DNA of 64,000 bases from Bidens hawaiensis. Lineage: Eukaryota > Streptophyta > Magnoliopsida > Asterales > Asteraceae. The notes under the pieces are model-generated. The model had not been told where the DNA came from and searched no databases. It worked only from the letters and a program-made list of their open reading frames with translations. The stretch is from NCBI GenBank assembly GCA_021521415.1, contig JAIQDT010001648.1, positions 238,340 to 302,339 on the forward strand, in the 5' to 3' direction. Position 1 is the first letter of the stretch. Each line of letters opens with the position of its first letter. Positions 33,565-45,263 of the stretch are shown here, piece after piece. The position numbers were made by a program, and so were the translations under genes.

Positions 33565-35741
33565 TCGAACTCCCAACACTCACAGCACCAGAAGCGGGAG
33601 AGGAGTTAATCCTATACCTTTCCGCAACAGATAGAGCAACCGGGGCAGTCCTGCTAGTAGAGCGAAAAGGCATCCAGATGCCAATCTATTATGTCAGCCG
33701 TATCCTAACAGACGTAGAAACCCGGTACTCTACCCTCGAAAAATTAGTCTTAGCACTTATACACGCTTCACGCAGGTTAAGACGATATTTCCAGGGTCAC
33801 CCAATCACCATTCTCTCCAACTTCAAACTTGCAAACGTTCTAGGCAAACCCGAGTTATCGGGACGCCTAGCCAAATGGGCAATTGAGTTGGGAGAATACG
33901 CGATAAAGTATAAGCCAAGACCAGCCATAAAAGGCCAGGTTCTGGCCGACTTTATTGCAGAAGAGCCTGCATCGCGGGAAAAAGAGTGCCAGGAAGAGGC
34001 TCAACCCTCTCCAGCACAAGACATCAATGATGTCTGGCGACTCTACACTGATGGGGCAGCCAATAACGAGGGTTCAGGCGCAGGGCTAAAACTAACCAAC
34101 CCAGCGGGCCAAGAATACACTTACGCTATTCGACTGGATTTTCCAAGTACGAATAACGAAGCCGAGTATGAGGCATTCTTGGCTGGGCTGAGAATTGCGC
34201 GTAAGATGGGAGTGAAAAACTTGGAAGCCCACGTGGATTCCATGTTAGTAGCCAATCAAATCAACGGGACGTACACGGCCGTGAACGACACAATGGCCCT
34301 GTACCTCGCACAAGCAAAATCCCTTATGCGTGATTTCAATGACTGCAAAGTCATACACGTCAAGCGAAGTGAAAACAAATCTGCGGATGCGTTAAGCAAG
34401 CTTGCATCATTAGCCTTCACCCACTTAGGAAAGGATATCCGCATTGAACTCCTCGAGACACCTTCGGTCCCGCACAAGGAAATTTGTGTCATCCAAACCG
34501 GCACGGAAACGTGGATGACACCATTAATAAAATACCTTGCGGCAGGTACACTACCAGAATCCAAAACACAGGCAAGAAAACTACGCTGTAAAGCACTGAA
34601 TTATCAACTCATCGATGACATCCTTTACAGACGTAACTTTCTTGGCCCACTCTTAAGATGCGTGGACAACCAAGATGCTGACTACCTCCTAAGGGAAGTA
34701 CACGAAGGCATCTGTGGAGTACACGCAGGTCCCCGCGCTGTTGTAGCTAAGCTAAACAACGCGAGATACTTTTGGCCGGGGATGCATACAGATGCACTGG
34801 CATACATCAGAAAATGCAGGTCTTGCCAGCTTTACGCACCCAACACGCACCTCCCGAAGAATGAACTTGTTCCAGTCACTTCTTCATGGCCATTTCAGAA
34901 GTGGGCCATCGATGTGACAGGCCCATTTCCTACAGCAGCAGGAAATGTTCAGTTCCTAGTGGTAGCCATCGACTACTTCACCAAGTGGATAGAAGCAAAA
35001 CCCTTAGCCCAAACAACCGCAAAACATATCAAAAAATTTATTTGGGAATTTATTATTTGTCGTTTTGGACTTCCACAGAATTTGGTGAGCGATAACGGCA
35101 CCAACTTTGCTGACAAGAAGCTACAACAGTGGCTGAAAGAACTTCAAATCACCCACACCTTTACCTCAGTGGCGCACCCGCAAGGTAATGGTGAGGTGGA
35201 AAGAGCAAATAAGAGCATCGTCGAAGGCATCAAGAAAAGACTCTTGGAACACAGATCCGGCTGGGTGGACGAGCTTCCGCACGTCCTTTGGGCAAACAGA
35301 ACGCTGAAGAAGGCCAGTACGGGAGAAACCCCGATCAGCCTCACTTATGGCACGGAAGCCATGGTCCCGGTCGAAATTGGTTTACCCTCACCAAGGGTCT
35401 TGATTCAGCCAGAAGACAATGATGCGGAAAGACGGTTGGATCTTATGCTAACCGAGGAACGCAGAGACTTAGCCGCAGTGCGTGAAGAGAACTACAAGCG
35501 ACAAATGCAAAAGTACTACAACACGCGGGTAAAACTCTGCAACTTCAATGTAGGAGACTACATACTGCGTAACAACGAGGCTTCGAACCAAGAACGCCCA
35601 GGAAAGCTGGCCCCGGTCTAGGAAGGGCCATACATTATCAAAGAAGTCCTGGGAAAGGGCGCATACCGGCTCGAAAGGCTCGATGGCACTCCCATCCCAA
35701 GAACATGGAATGGAGCTCAATTACGCAAATGTTATATGTAG
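33561..35741 (+). pseudogene. Tat RNase H, archaeal-type RNase H and integrase
   Basis: Continuation of pol after a frameshift at about 33545-33560. It contains RT-linked RNase H remnants (YLSATDRATGAVL, KPELSGRLAKW), an archaeal-type RNase H ('YTDGAANNEGSGAG', 'TNNEAEYEAFLAGL', 'KSADALSKLAS'), the integrase zinc finger ('HEGICGVHAGPRAV', 'CRSCQ') and the DDE core ('AIDVTGPF', 'LVSDNGTNF', 'HPQGNGEVERAN'). A TAG at 35619-35621 interrupts where a conserved tryptophan is expected, consistent with TGG to TAG. Homology then resumes in frame to the natural stop at 35739-35741. The second RNase H places the element in Tat. Two lesions make it non-functional. Confidence 0.85.
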
Positions 35742-35942
35742 ATCAATTCCAAACTTGTAAAGAAAAGGCCTAGAGCCACTTCTAATGGAAATGATTCTCC
35801 TTTCACAATGTGTTGATAGCCTTACCTTTATACTTATGAACTTCCCACACTGGTGCCGGTATTCACCGCATAAATGGGGGAAGAAGTAAGTCGTTACGTG
35901 TGGAAGGCGGCAAAACCCGCATAAACACAACGCTAAAAATAA

Positions 35943-36250
35943 GGAAAACCTACACGCAGGTCAGATGTAAGTAAAGTTTAGCCATCCTTATAAGTGCAAG
36001 TGACGGTCTTACCCGCACAATCACGAACAAGGAAGCAAAACTTCAACCTATCATCTACCACGTTCAAAGGTTAACTTATTCTGAACACTTAGAAAATTTC
36101 AAAGGAAAAGATGAGGAAAACTTCCACGCAGGTCAGATATAAGTAAAGTTAAGCCATCCTACTAAGTGTAAGTGACGGTCACACCCGCACAATCATGAAA
36201 GAGGAAGCGAAACAAACTTATAATTTACCACGTTAAAAAGTTAACTTATC
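35943..36250. repeat. Tandem duplication between pol and antisense gene
   Basis: Two units of about 171 bp (from 35943 and from 36114). Both contain 'cacgcaggtcagat.taagtaaagtt', 'gtgacggtc' and 'acccgcacaatca'. The function is unknown. Confidence 0.75.
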
Positions 36251-36322
36251 TAAGTACTAAAGAAATTGCTAAGTTAGATCAAAACATGCGTAAAATAAAC
36301 AAGGGAAAGAACAAACACAATC

Positions 36323-36328
36323 TTTATT
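36323..36328 (-). terminator. Poly(A) signal for antisense gene
   Basis: AATAAA on the minus strand, about 80 bp past the antisense gene's stop codon at 36406-36408. Confidence 0.45.
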
Positions 36329-36405
36329 TCATCAAATTCAAATATTACAAAGATAGCTATACAAAAGAAAAAATCTACGCTAATGGTGGAAAGGGATCTT
36401 CAGAA

Positions 36406-37611
36406 TCAGGCTTCAGGACCACTTCCACTTGGACCCGCTCCATTAGTAGAGCGTGGTGGTTCAAGGAAGGCTTTAAGAATAGCTAGCCCATCATCAGCAG
36501 CAGCGACTTCGTTCACCTTCTCCACCACAGGATGCGGGAAGGCGGCATACTGGTTCACTGCTTGGTCATAAACAGCTTCAGTATCAACATTGTACAAAGG
36601 GAAGTTGGAAGGCGGGACGCCTTTCTCAACGAACCCTAGACCAAGCAGGAAGCCGACCTTTTCCCCATCCTCGTGAGAAGCGTTGAGGGCTGCGCTCATA
36701 GCATCATCATAAGAGGTCTCAGCAAAGACCCGATGCACAACCTACAAAAGAAAATATACAAGTGTCAAAACCTTTTCTATTTACAAAGAAAAGCGTAAAG
36801 ACAAGAAAAGCTTACCTGAGACAACGCTTCTCGAAGAAGCCATTCCTTGGCAACCAGGGCTTCTTGGAGGGCAGCTTGAGCTTCGTTACGGGCGCGATCG
36901 GCTTCACTCTTGTTGAGGTTGGCAAGCAACACTTCTTTAGCCGCAGCCTCTTCGACGCCCTTCAGCTTACGCTCAGCATGGTCAAGCACCCCCCTCTGGT
37001 CCAGGATTTCTTGGAGCTTTTTGGCGTCTTCCATCGCCAAGGCATCATGAGCCTGCTGGAGAGCCTCTAATTTGGCTTTAAGCTCCTCATTCTCCACGCG
37101 TAGAGGCTCAGCAACAGCTTCAGCCTTGGTGGCCCTCTCGGTTGCGTTCCTTGCAGTTTCCTTAGCCAGCCGAAGCTGTTCATTAACAGCTTGGGCAGCC
37201 TTGGAACGGGCCTCAAGCCGGGCCTGAACTTCAACCTCGAGGGCCTTGAAGGCCTTCTCCTTCTCCGCAGCCACTGCGGTAAGTTTTTGGTTCTCCTCCC
37301 GGACAGCCCGCGCCTGAGCTACTTCTTTAACGCGAGCTGCTTTCAACTTGTCGTTTTCACGACAAAGCAGCTCGACGCGCGGCTGCATCCGGGCCAGGAG
37401 AACCCGAAGCTCATTGCTTAGCCTACCCTCCTGGTAGCTAGCCATGGCTTCCCCCAACGCACCACTAGGAGCAGCGTGACGAGCCCACTCCACGCACTCC
37501 ACAGGGGTGCGAAGGGTTGTTCCTCGGCGAATGTTCCATTGTGGAACATACACTTCATTGGAATCCGACACTGCAAAAAACATAAAGCAGTTAGGAAAAG
37601 ATGATATATAT

Positions 37612-37662
<51 letters not shown>

Positions 37663-39469
37663 GGCCAAAAGAACCCTACGCACCTGTAGGGTCAATAACA
37701 GGCCGATAGCCGCCGAACCCATCACCTGAACCCAAGGGAAATCCATCCAAGAGGTCAGGCAGATGGGAAGGTGGCAGAGATTGGCGAGAAGCCCCATGCG
37801 TACCTGATGGATCGGCCGTCGTTGCCGATGGCGGGGGCATGGTGGCAGCCGCCGCGGTCGCCGCCGCGGAATCCGCAGCAATAGTAACCGCCGGCTCGGT
37901 GAAAGATGCTGTAAAAATAGCACTCACAGCCGGCGGTGACGTCATCACAGCTGGAACAGTCGGCTCAAAGGAGTGAGCAACTGAACCAGCGGAAGCAGGC
38001 GCAGGCGCCTGGGTCGTCGCCTCATGTAGGCTGACCGGGCCTACCGTCATTGGCGGGGAGGTACTCCTCTGCGCTCCACCCTGGAATGCGTCAACATCCA
38101 CGCCTGCACAAAGAAGATAAGTGTTAAATGATAAGCTATGAAGATAAAGATAAAGGAAGTTTGTACTTACGGGTTTTCTTGAGCCTAAAGGTACGGAGAG
38201 GCGGGGACGAACCCGATGGAGCCGGCCTCTTTGCGCCGGTCACCGTCGTCTTCTTTGGCTCTCCGGAGGTGACAGTCGCAACCTCCGGAGCGGTGGTCTT
38301 ATCACCACCGGGATTCCCCGCCACCTCTTCGCTCTCGGTCTCCGAATCAGACCGACGCGCTGGATCGGCAGTGGAGGCCTTCTCCTTCCCCTTCCCGCCG
38401 GCAGCCTTCTTCTTCTGCACCAACGGAGGACCATCTGCGGATTCCTCATCAGAGCATACGATTAAAGGAATTCCAGCAGAGGTTTCAACATTGAGGGGTC
38501 GAGGGTCGAATAGCGCCTTACCTGGCCGACGGGCGCTAAGGATCTCATGGCCTAGCGGATAGACCTCCACGAACCGATCCGCCATTTGTTCTAGGATGGG
38601 CAACTCGTTCTCATCTAGAGCGCGAGTACCCATCCGTGCGGGACCGTCAGCCTCCCGCGGGTTCAGGAGCGACTGCAAGTCGTTCCCCTCTGAAATAAAC
38701 AGGAAAGAAGTTAGAAGAAATTCAAAATCAACAAAAAGAAACAAAGCATACCGTAATGAACAGAGTTCGAACCGTATTCGAGGACGATCGGAATCTTTCG
38801 CGCATCAGCCTCCTTCCACACCCGGCTCATCCCCAGCATCACCATCCCGGACTCCGCAAACCGGTAAACCGGAGATTGGACCCTGGAAATCTTCGAAAAC
38901 CATTCCGCCTCCTCGTAGTTGGAGGCGTGAAGGCTAGGAAGGGCTTACCCGTTCTTGAATTTCATGGCAAGGGGGATGGCGCGAGCGGAGATGTAGAAGA
39001 ACTCCCGCTTCCATGCGCGAAGACTGCGCTCGGTTGCGCAAATCTTCAAACCCTTGATCCGGGTTATCAACGTGTACCACCCCTGGATGCACCTCCAAGT
39101 GTAGAAGGTCATCAGGCGGTCAACATAGGGCTCAATGCCCAAAATCCGGCACACCCACTCGAAGTGGCGAATCTTGGCGATCGCCATGGGGTGCAACTCG
39201 GTCAAATGAACACCGTGCCTCTCAAGGACACGGTAAACAAACTTTGTCAATGGGAACCTAAGATTCCCATAAACAAAGAATGCAGCATAAACCCCGATCT
39301 TGCCTCTGGGGGCATCATACACCGTCTGGTGGGGTTCAGGAAACTCAGGCTCGAGAGACTCGAGCATGAACTTCCTGACGACGTACCGATACAGATCGCC
39401 AGGCAGAGCACACTGGCACTCGCCAGCAGTACTCTTGTCGTCAGCTGTAGATTCGAGATCACGAGACAT
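36406..39469 (-). CDS. Spliced antisense additional ORF of Tat element (PF04195-like)
   Basis: Five exons on the minus strand: 39469-38752, 38689-38171, 38103-37684, 37570-36816 and 36741-36406. All four introns (62, 67, 113, 74 bp) have GT...AG ends (GTATGC, GTAAGT, GTGCGT, GTAAGC; acceptors TTTCAG, GTGCAG, TTGCAG, TTGTAG) and join in phase. The total is 916 codons with one internal TAA at 38945-38947. Exon 1 encodes a 'putative gypsy-type transposon' (Transposase_28) domain: 'FPLTKFVYRVLERHGVHLTELHPMA...' then 'GWYTL' and 'WKREFFYIS'. Exon 2 is polar with basic clusters. Exon 3 is Ala/Pro/Thr-rich. Exon 4 is a long coiled coil (Ala/Glu heptads). Exon 5 is a conserved C-terminal region. Such additional ORFs are known in Tat elements; their role is unknown. 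Intron 3 contains (AT)n. Confidence 0.75.
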
Positions 39470-39592
39470 CTTGTAAAAGAAGAACAAAACGATTTCGGGA
39501 GAATGCTTGCCTGAAAAGGTGAGTATTCGCCGGAAATCGCAAAGAAGATAAAGAGAAGAGTGAAAGTGTGGATTACAAAGAACCCTCTCCCC

Positions 39593-39601
39593 CTTTATAT
39601 A
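39593..39601 (-). promoter_or_regulatory. TATA box of antisense gene
   Basis: 'tatataaag' on the minus strand, about 125 bp before the ATG at 39469, followed by a pyrimidine-rich leader. It suggests the antisense gene has its own promoter within the element. Confidence 0.6.
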
Positions 39602-39943
39602 CTAATCGCAATTAATGCGATGAAATTAATGCGGAAGAGAGAGAAAACGAAGGTGCAATGAAACTATGACACGTGGCAAAAAGCAAGCTGGCAACAGCTG
39701 TTGACAGGACGCGTAATATTAATTTCGCGGCCACGCGCCCGAAAAATCGCGCCCACGCGCCTGAAAAAGCGTCTGGAATGACCATGTACTGTCACGTCAC
39801 CATAACTTCCTGCACGTCCTGACACAGTCAGAAGAAACCGTCGCACGACGTTTCAGAGGTTTGGACTGTTCTTATCCTTCCACCAACCCTTCGAATTTCA
39901 AAATTCAAAATTCAAAAAGATTCAAAAGTAAGCGGGAAAATAC

Positions 39944-41857
39944 TGTAACACCCCGACCAAAGGCGGATTATACATCGGGGCGCCACATATTGTTTCATTA
40001 CTCGTGACACTATTGGGTGTCAATATTTAATAAATACATTCATTCGCGCACACGCAAGGTAGACAGAAGATAACATAATCATCATAAATCAATATATTAT
40101 AAATCATAATATTCGAACAGCAATAACTTGTCTTGATACATTTTAATCTAGGTCCAAAATAAAGAAAACTTCCTAGGTTATCTCGAGCTCCAAAACAGCT
40201 ACTGCAAACCTGAACATGTGTTAAAATAAAACGTCAAACACTTGCGTGTTGGTGAGAAATCAAGTTTAATAGTTAATACATAGATAACAATAAATCTGCG
40301 CGCAACATGTGTATGTCTGGTTTTCAACAGGGGTGTAATCTGATCGGGACCAACTCTAAGATTCATAGACTGCCAGTGCTCACAATTGAGCTCACAAACA
40401 AGACAAACTGTGCATGTGTAAACAAAAGAGAAAATCATAAACGATAGTTCTCCCGTGTTCATCTAATGGTACCATGAGAACTGCGGAATAGACCGACAAG
40501 ACGGTTAATGATCCACACATACAAATAAACAGCCAAGTCTACGTCCTCAACACATGGGATACTGCGCGACTAAAGTTCATAAACAGTTTAAGACTCTAAG
40601 TTTGTATGAACACATGAACATCCCAAAACATTAAAAATAAAAGGGATTAGGTACGAGATTACTCACTTGATAATCGGTGTGAAGATAGGTAAAGCAAGAA
40701 CCAAACAAGCAAAGTTAACCTATAATTAAAGATTATTGTTTTAACGATTTGTTTTAATGTCTTGATTATAAGTTAGCATAATTAATAAGTAAATTATTAT
40801 ATAATATATATTACCGGAAAAGCAGGGTAGAACAGGGAGGAAGACGGAGGCAAAGAGAGGAGACGGCAGAGGACAAGGACGAGAGCAAGGAGAAGATTTA
40901 AATTAAGTGTTTGTGTGTGATGTGTTAGGAAAAATAATATTATTATTTATAGAGAAACCCTAGGAGACATGAATCCAGAAAAAGGGGAAAAGATTCCAAG
41001 ACAAACAGAACAAGACAAAACAAAAGATAACAAAAGATATGGCAGCTGCAGGGGGCAAGATAAAGCTGACAGGGAACAGTAAAAAGGCATGGGCGGTTCA
41101 GATAAAGGTACTGGTCAAGCATGGAAAAAGCAGATCTCCAAAAGATAACGTCAGTCACTTTTTCTGCCAACCAATGGGGTTGGTGCGCATGCTGCGCCGA
41201 AAGTAACTTTTCAGACAAGATAGGTCAGGTCAACAGCACAGAAGATAAGACATCACAAAAGTAAACGGCTAGATTAAACAGGAGAAAAGACTCAAGGGTT
41301 AAACGCGAGAAGGCATCGAGCGCGAAGGCAAAAGTGCGCGAGTGCGAAGGCAGACAGAACCAACCTTAACGCGTCGCGGGAAGAATTATATTTCTAAGCG
41401 CGCCGCGGGAAGAACTTCAATTCTAAGCGCGTCGCGAGAAGAACTATATTCCTTAGCGCGTCGCGGGAAGAACAGTATCCATAGCGCGCCGCGGGAAGAA
41501 CTAAAATCCTTAGCGCGCTGCGGGGACAGTTCGTCTCGCGTATCGCAGTAACAGGTGGTCTTCACGCAGGCTTCCTTGTAAAGAGTCTGGCGCGTGGAGC
41601 TGCGCAGACAACCTTAGGCGGGAAGGGACAAAGGACAGAGGTTCAAGGCTTAAGGGCGGGACGGCGACAAGAGGGAAAAGAAGGCGGAAAGAAAAAGAGG
41701 GACGGCGGGAAGGAAAAGAGAGAAAGAGGCGGGAAGAAAAATATATATTATTATTAAAAGTAAAATATAAGTAAAAATAAATATTAAATCATAAAAGAAA
41801 GAGATCGGATCGGAGAAACGGGTACCTGGGTCGGGTCGGATCGGGGCAGATGTCACA
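39944..41857 (-). mobile_element. Solo LTR (gypsy family S), copy 1
   Basis: 1,914 bp, TGTAACACC...ATGTCACA on the + strand, with the exact duplication AATAC at 39939-39943 and 41858-41862. It is the reverse complement of the solo LTR at 59341-61292. A TATA motif and orientation inferred from the related Tekay LTR put it on the minus strand. Tandem 'agcgcg.cgcgggaagaac' units lie at about 41365-41525. No internal domain remains, as expected after LTR-LTR recombination. It is nested in the Tat element. Confidence 0.92.
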
Positions 41858-41879
41858 AATACCCCTTACCTTGGCAACC

Positions 41880-42060
41880 AAGTAACCGTAAGACGAGTGC
41901 GGGTACAGTGTCAAGGCAAAACCCTTCACATACTTAGCACCCGCAGGGAATTGACGCCAGGAATACCTTGGAAGTAAAGTAACCGTAAGACGAGTGCGGG
42001 TATAGTGTCAAGGCAAAACCCTTCACATACTTAGCACTCTGCAGGGAATTCAAACCAAGA
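41880..42060. repeat. 98-bp tandem duplication in Tat 3' region
   Basis: Two units starting at 41880 and 41978 share 'aagtaaccgtaagacgag', 'gtgtcaaggcaaaaccc' and 'cacatacttagcac' with few differences. Confidence 0.85.
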
Positions 42061-42079
42061 AGGATCTTCTGGGCCATGC

Positions 42080-42290
42080 TTGCGAAAACGGGAATAACAT
42101 CCCCGCACGACGGGAACGTCGAGAACTATATTGTTTGAAACTCCAAGATGTAATTGGTGGTTTTAGCATAATTGATCACTATGTTGAAAACTACCAAGAC
42201 CCCATGGAGAATCCACACAAGTGGGACTCAACGCTCCTGACGTGCGAGGAGGTTACAAACCTACCCGCTTCACACCCAAAGATCAAGCAG
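42080..42290. repeat. Block shared with Tekay LTR
   Basis: Aligns at roughly 70% by eye with 44165-44335 (and 51168-51338). Common text includes 'cgggaac.t.gagaact', 'tccaagatg.aatt', 'tgatcactatgttgaaa', 'taccaagacc', 'tggagaatc.ac' and 'gaaggttac..acctacccgc'. It lies in the 3' non-coding part of the Tat element. Confidence 0.7.
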
Positions 42291-42445
42291 AAAAGTCGGG
42301 AATTTCTGCGTGACATCAGGAAAACCGCGGGAAGAATCACCACGGAAAACCTAAAAACTAAACCATTTTCAAAACCCCTTGCTAAGTCCAAAAGTTCACC
42401 TCACTTATTAATAATTCATGAGAAGAACATTGGACTGGGGGGACT

Positions 42446-43410
42446 TGAAGAGGTAGGTCCCAGCAGAGCCCAGTTGGACCCGCAAGACTCACCTTGAACA
42501 GGGACGTCTGCGCAATGACCAACTGCTCCAGCAGGACCCACCATGCTCAAAGAACCTTACGCGCAGTACGCCAGCTGTACCCGCAGGGAAAGCCTCCCAA
42601 TGGTGAAGTACCCCGCCTGTTCCCGCAGCTGCGGAAACAAGCCATCAGGGAAGGCTACCCGCACTAACAGCAAGGCTACACGCACAAGGCATTAGCCACT
42701 TCAGTAGTCACATGAAGGAATGAGCAAGGCGGGAATACTCCCGCCTAAATGAGCCAGTCCGTATGCTTCTGGAAGGTCTTTCGTACTATACATACTAAGG
42801 TATGGGCGGAACAGACAATTTGACCAGAGCAGCCCATGAACCAATCACAGGGTGACAGCTCACCAACAACAATACGAGGAGGAGCACCCTCTAGTACTGT
42901 TTGTCACTATTAGCCGCTGCCTACTCACCAACCCTTACGATGGGACGTGCGCAGCCTACAGTTGGTGGAACAGTGCGTAGCCGGCAGTAAAGGAACAGTA
43001 TACAGCCGACCTTTACTGTTGGCCGTAGCCTATCCACCAACCAGCATGGCCTGTGCGTAGTCCACTGTTGGTGGAACATGAATACTATTCAGCCGGCTGT
43101 ACCTTCTAGGAAACCTACCTTCGGCTATAAATACTCCAACACCTTGGAATGGTAAGGACATGATCTGATATCTCAATCTTATCTAGCAATCTCTTAATAT
43201 ACACTTATATTCAGAGCAATCTAGTCTGATTCTCACGCCGGAGGGTGGTCACAAGGAGGAACCCCCCCTTCTCAGTGACGAGCTTACGGTGTCTGTTTTG
43301 CAGGTCTCCAGAAGAACAACCTTCTCTGCTGGACCTCATCCTCGTGGGAAACATTACTTAACCCCCAGATTATCTATAATCTGCCCGTGGGTTCACTTAG
43401 TGTTTCTTCA
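42446..43410 (+). repeat. 3' LTR of Tat element (start provisional)
   Basis: The 3' end ...GTGTTTCTTCA at 43410 is supported by similarity to the second Tat-type LTR ending at 63826 (both contain 'cacggtgtctgttttgcagg' and end in 'tgtttcttca'). The start at TGAAGAGG is inferred from the preceding purine tract 'tggactggggggact' and the matching inverted termini TGAAGA/TCTTCA. A TATA motif (tataaata) lies at 43126-43133. Confidence 0.5.
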
Positions 43411-43784
43411 CTTATTAACCTATTTTTTCCGTTATAAAATGTACTTTACTACTTAGTAAAATCTTAAATAAACACCTATGTTGTTAGAGCATACGAAGTC
43501 CCATGACTCCCGTTTTATCCAAAAAATTCACCCCCTCCCCGTGCCACCGGGGGTGGGGGGTGGGGGTACATCCGTACTTCTCAATTTTTGTTTTTGCTTT
43601 GCCTCAAATTCCGAGGAAAATCTGCTTGCAATCACCGACATTCGGTGAAAATGGATCTAGGCTAATTTGAAAGGGTGAAATTCCTATCCAATGCCGGCAT
43701 TTTCCCCGCTCTTACCAACTCTTACTCATGTCGTCATACTCTACGCAATGGGCCGGCAACCAAGAAAATTGTGCATGAGAGTAG
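43411..43784. other. Spacer between Tat and Tekay elements
   Basis: No gene. It includes a G-rich/C-rich stretch at about 43530-43570 ('cccctcccc', 'ggggtggggggtggggg'). It continues uninterrupted at 53092 if the Tekay element is removed. Confidence 0.5.
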
Positions 43785-44720
43785 TGTGACACCCGGTAAT
43801 TTCCCAACCCTATAAACTAAGTAATCAACCTAATAATTAGGTGATTGTGAATATTATGTGCGCTATATTAGAGTCAGCGCGGGCATGTTATGTGCGCCCT
43901 GCGCGAGCGCGCTATGTCAGAATCAGCGCGGGCATGTGTTATGTGCGCCCTGCGCGAGCGCGCTATGTTAGAGTCAGCATGGGCACGTTATGTGCGCCCT
44001 GCGCGAGCGCGCGATGTAAGAACCAGCGTGGGCATATGTTATATGCGCCATGCACGAATGTTTTGGCTTTATGTTTTCATGTAACTTAACGTTATGTTGT
44101 CTAATGGGTTGACCATCCCGCATGATGCTAAGGCGGGTGCATCCCAAAACGTTTATGCGCATGCGGAAGGGGAACTAACCTCCCCGCATGGCGGGAACAT
44201 TGAGAGCTAGTTTGCCTGAAGCTCCAAGATGGAATTGACTTCAACATGACTGATCACTATGTTGAAATACCAAGACCACCTGGAGAATCTACAAATGAAA
44301 CTCAATGTCCCTAACTGCGAGAAGGTTACGCACCTACCCGCAGCAAAGAAATGTCCTTCACGCTGAAAGCTATGCGCACAAAGTTATACGCGCAGAACAC
44401 TTAGCCTAATCTCCAGATTTAAGGAGGATTATTCCCGCCCAAAAGGAAACAGTAGCGTGTTTCAGAAATTTCTACTTTTTAACTGTACACTGACAAAAGC
44501 ACCTGAAAAAGCATACTGTAACATGAAAAGTCAACTGTCAGCCACCCTACTCCCACCAACCACAGACCTGCATGCCCTGTCCAAATCAAATCAAAATCTT
44601 TTATCCACTCCTCCACTTTTAAATAAATAATAATAATTTCCATACTTTATCATCATTACACCTAGATATGAAAAGATTACAATCCCCTAAAGCAAGGGAT
44701 TGTGTTCCCTTGAGTTTGCC

Positions 44721-44728
44721 TATAAATA
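44721..44728 (+). promoter_or_regulatory. LTR TATA box
   Basis: 'tataaata' preceded by 'gggattgtgttccctt', a block also found just before the TATA box (about 60264) of the solo LTR at 59341-61292, so the core promoter is shared by the two families. Confidence 0.65.
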
Positions 44729-45263
44729 TGTAACCTAAATTATCACCCAAAACACACTTCAAACTTCTCTCTTAAGAACTGCAAACTTGCACTAATCATC
44801 TCCCAAGCATCCGTTGTTTTCATTTCCGATCCTGTTACTAGGTAAGCCGAGATTATAACCTTGAGATCTACTTTCCAACCCTTATATTCTCCTATTTCTT
44901 ATATATACTTCTTGTTATTTAATCGTATTCTAGACCTTCAATTCAAAGGCCAACACCAAGAAAACCCGAATCTCGATTAATCCCTTAACAAGAACCACAG
45001 GTGAGTCTCACAGCCCCTATTTTCACTGTTTTCACTATTTTAAACTGTTTTCGGGGCGAGGGATACGTACCTAAATTATGTTTTATCATGATACTCTTAC
45101 AAGCAATGCAAGCAATTATGTGTTTAAATAATGTTTCATTATGGTATATTTACGAGCAATGCAAACGGTTATCTATGGGTTTCGATATGAGTGCGCAAGA
45201 TACGAGTAAGTGATCACTTTACCATTGGAACTCTAAGGGTAGGGACTGCTGGTTTGATCCACC

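Larger units (their letters stand above)
30712..43410 (+). mobile_element. Tat-lineage Ty3/gypsy element, 5'-truncated
   Basis: Order on the + strand: gag, protease, RT, RNase H, archaeal-type RNase H, integrase (30712-35741), a tandem repeat region, a long antisense gene (36406-39469), and a 3' LTR ending at 43410. No 5' LTR or primer site precedes gag. The dual RNase H, lack of a chromodomain and the antisense additional ORF are known marks of the Tat lineage. A solo LTR (39944-41857) is nested within it. Confidence 0.8.

Noticed and set aside
42135..42497. 120-codon frame in the Tat 3' region
   Set aside because: It overlaps the module shared with the Tekay LTR, is not matched as protein there, and has no recognisable domain.
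43841..44089. 82-codon frame rich in 'YVRPARARYVR'
   Set aside because: Translation of the GC-rich tandem repeat inside the LTR; duplicated in the other LTR only because the LTR is.
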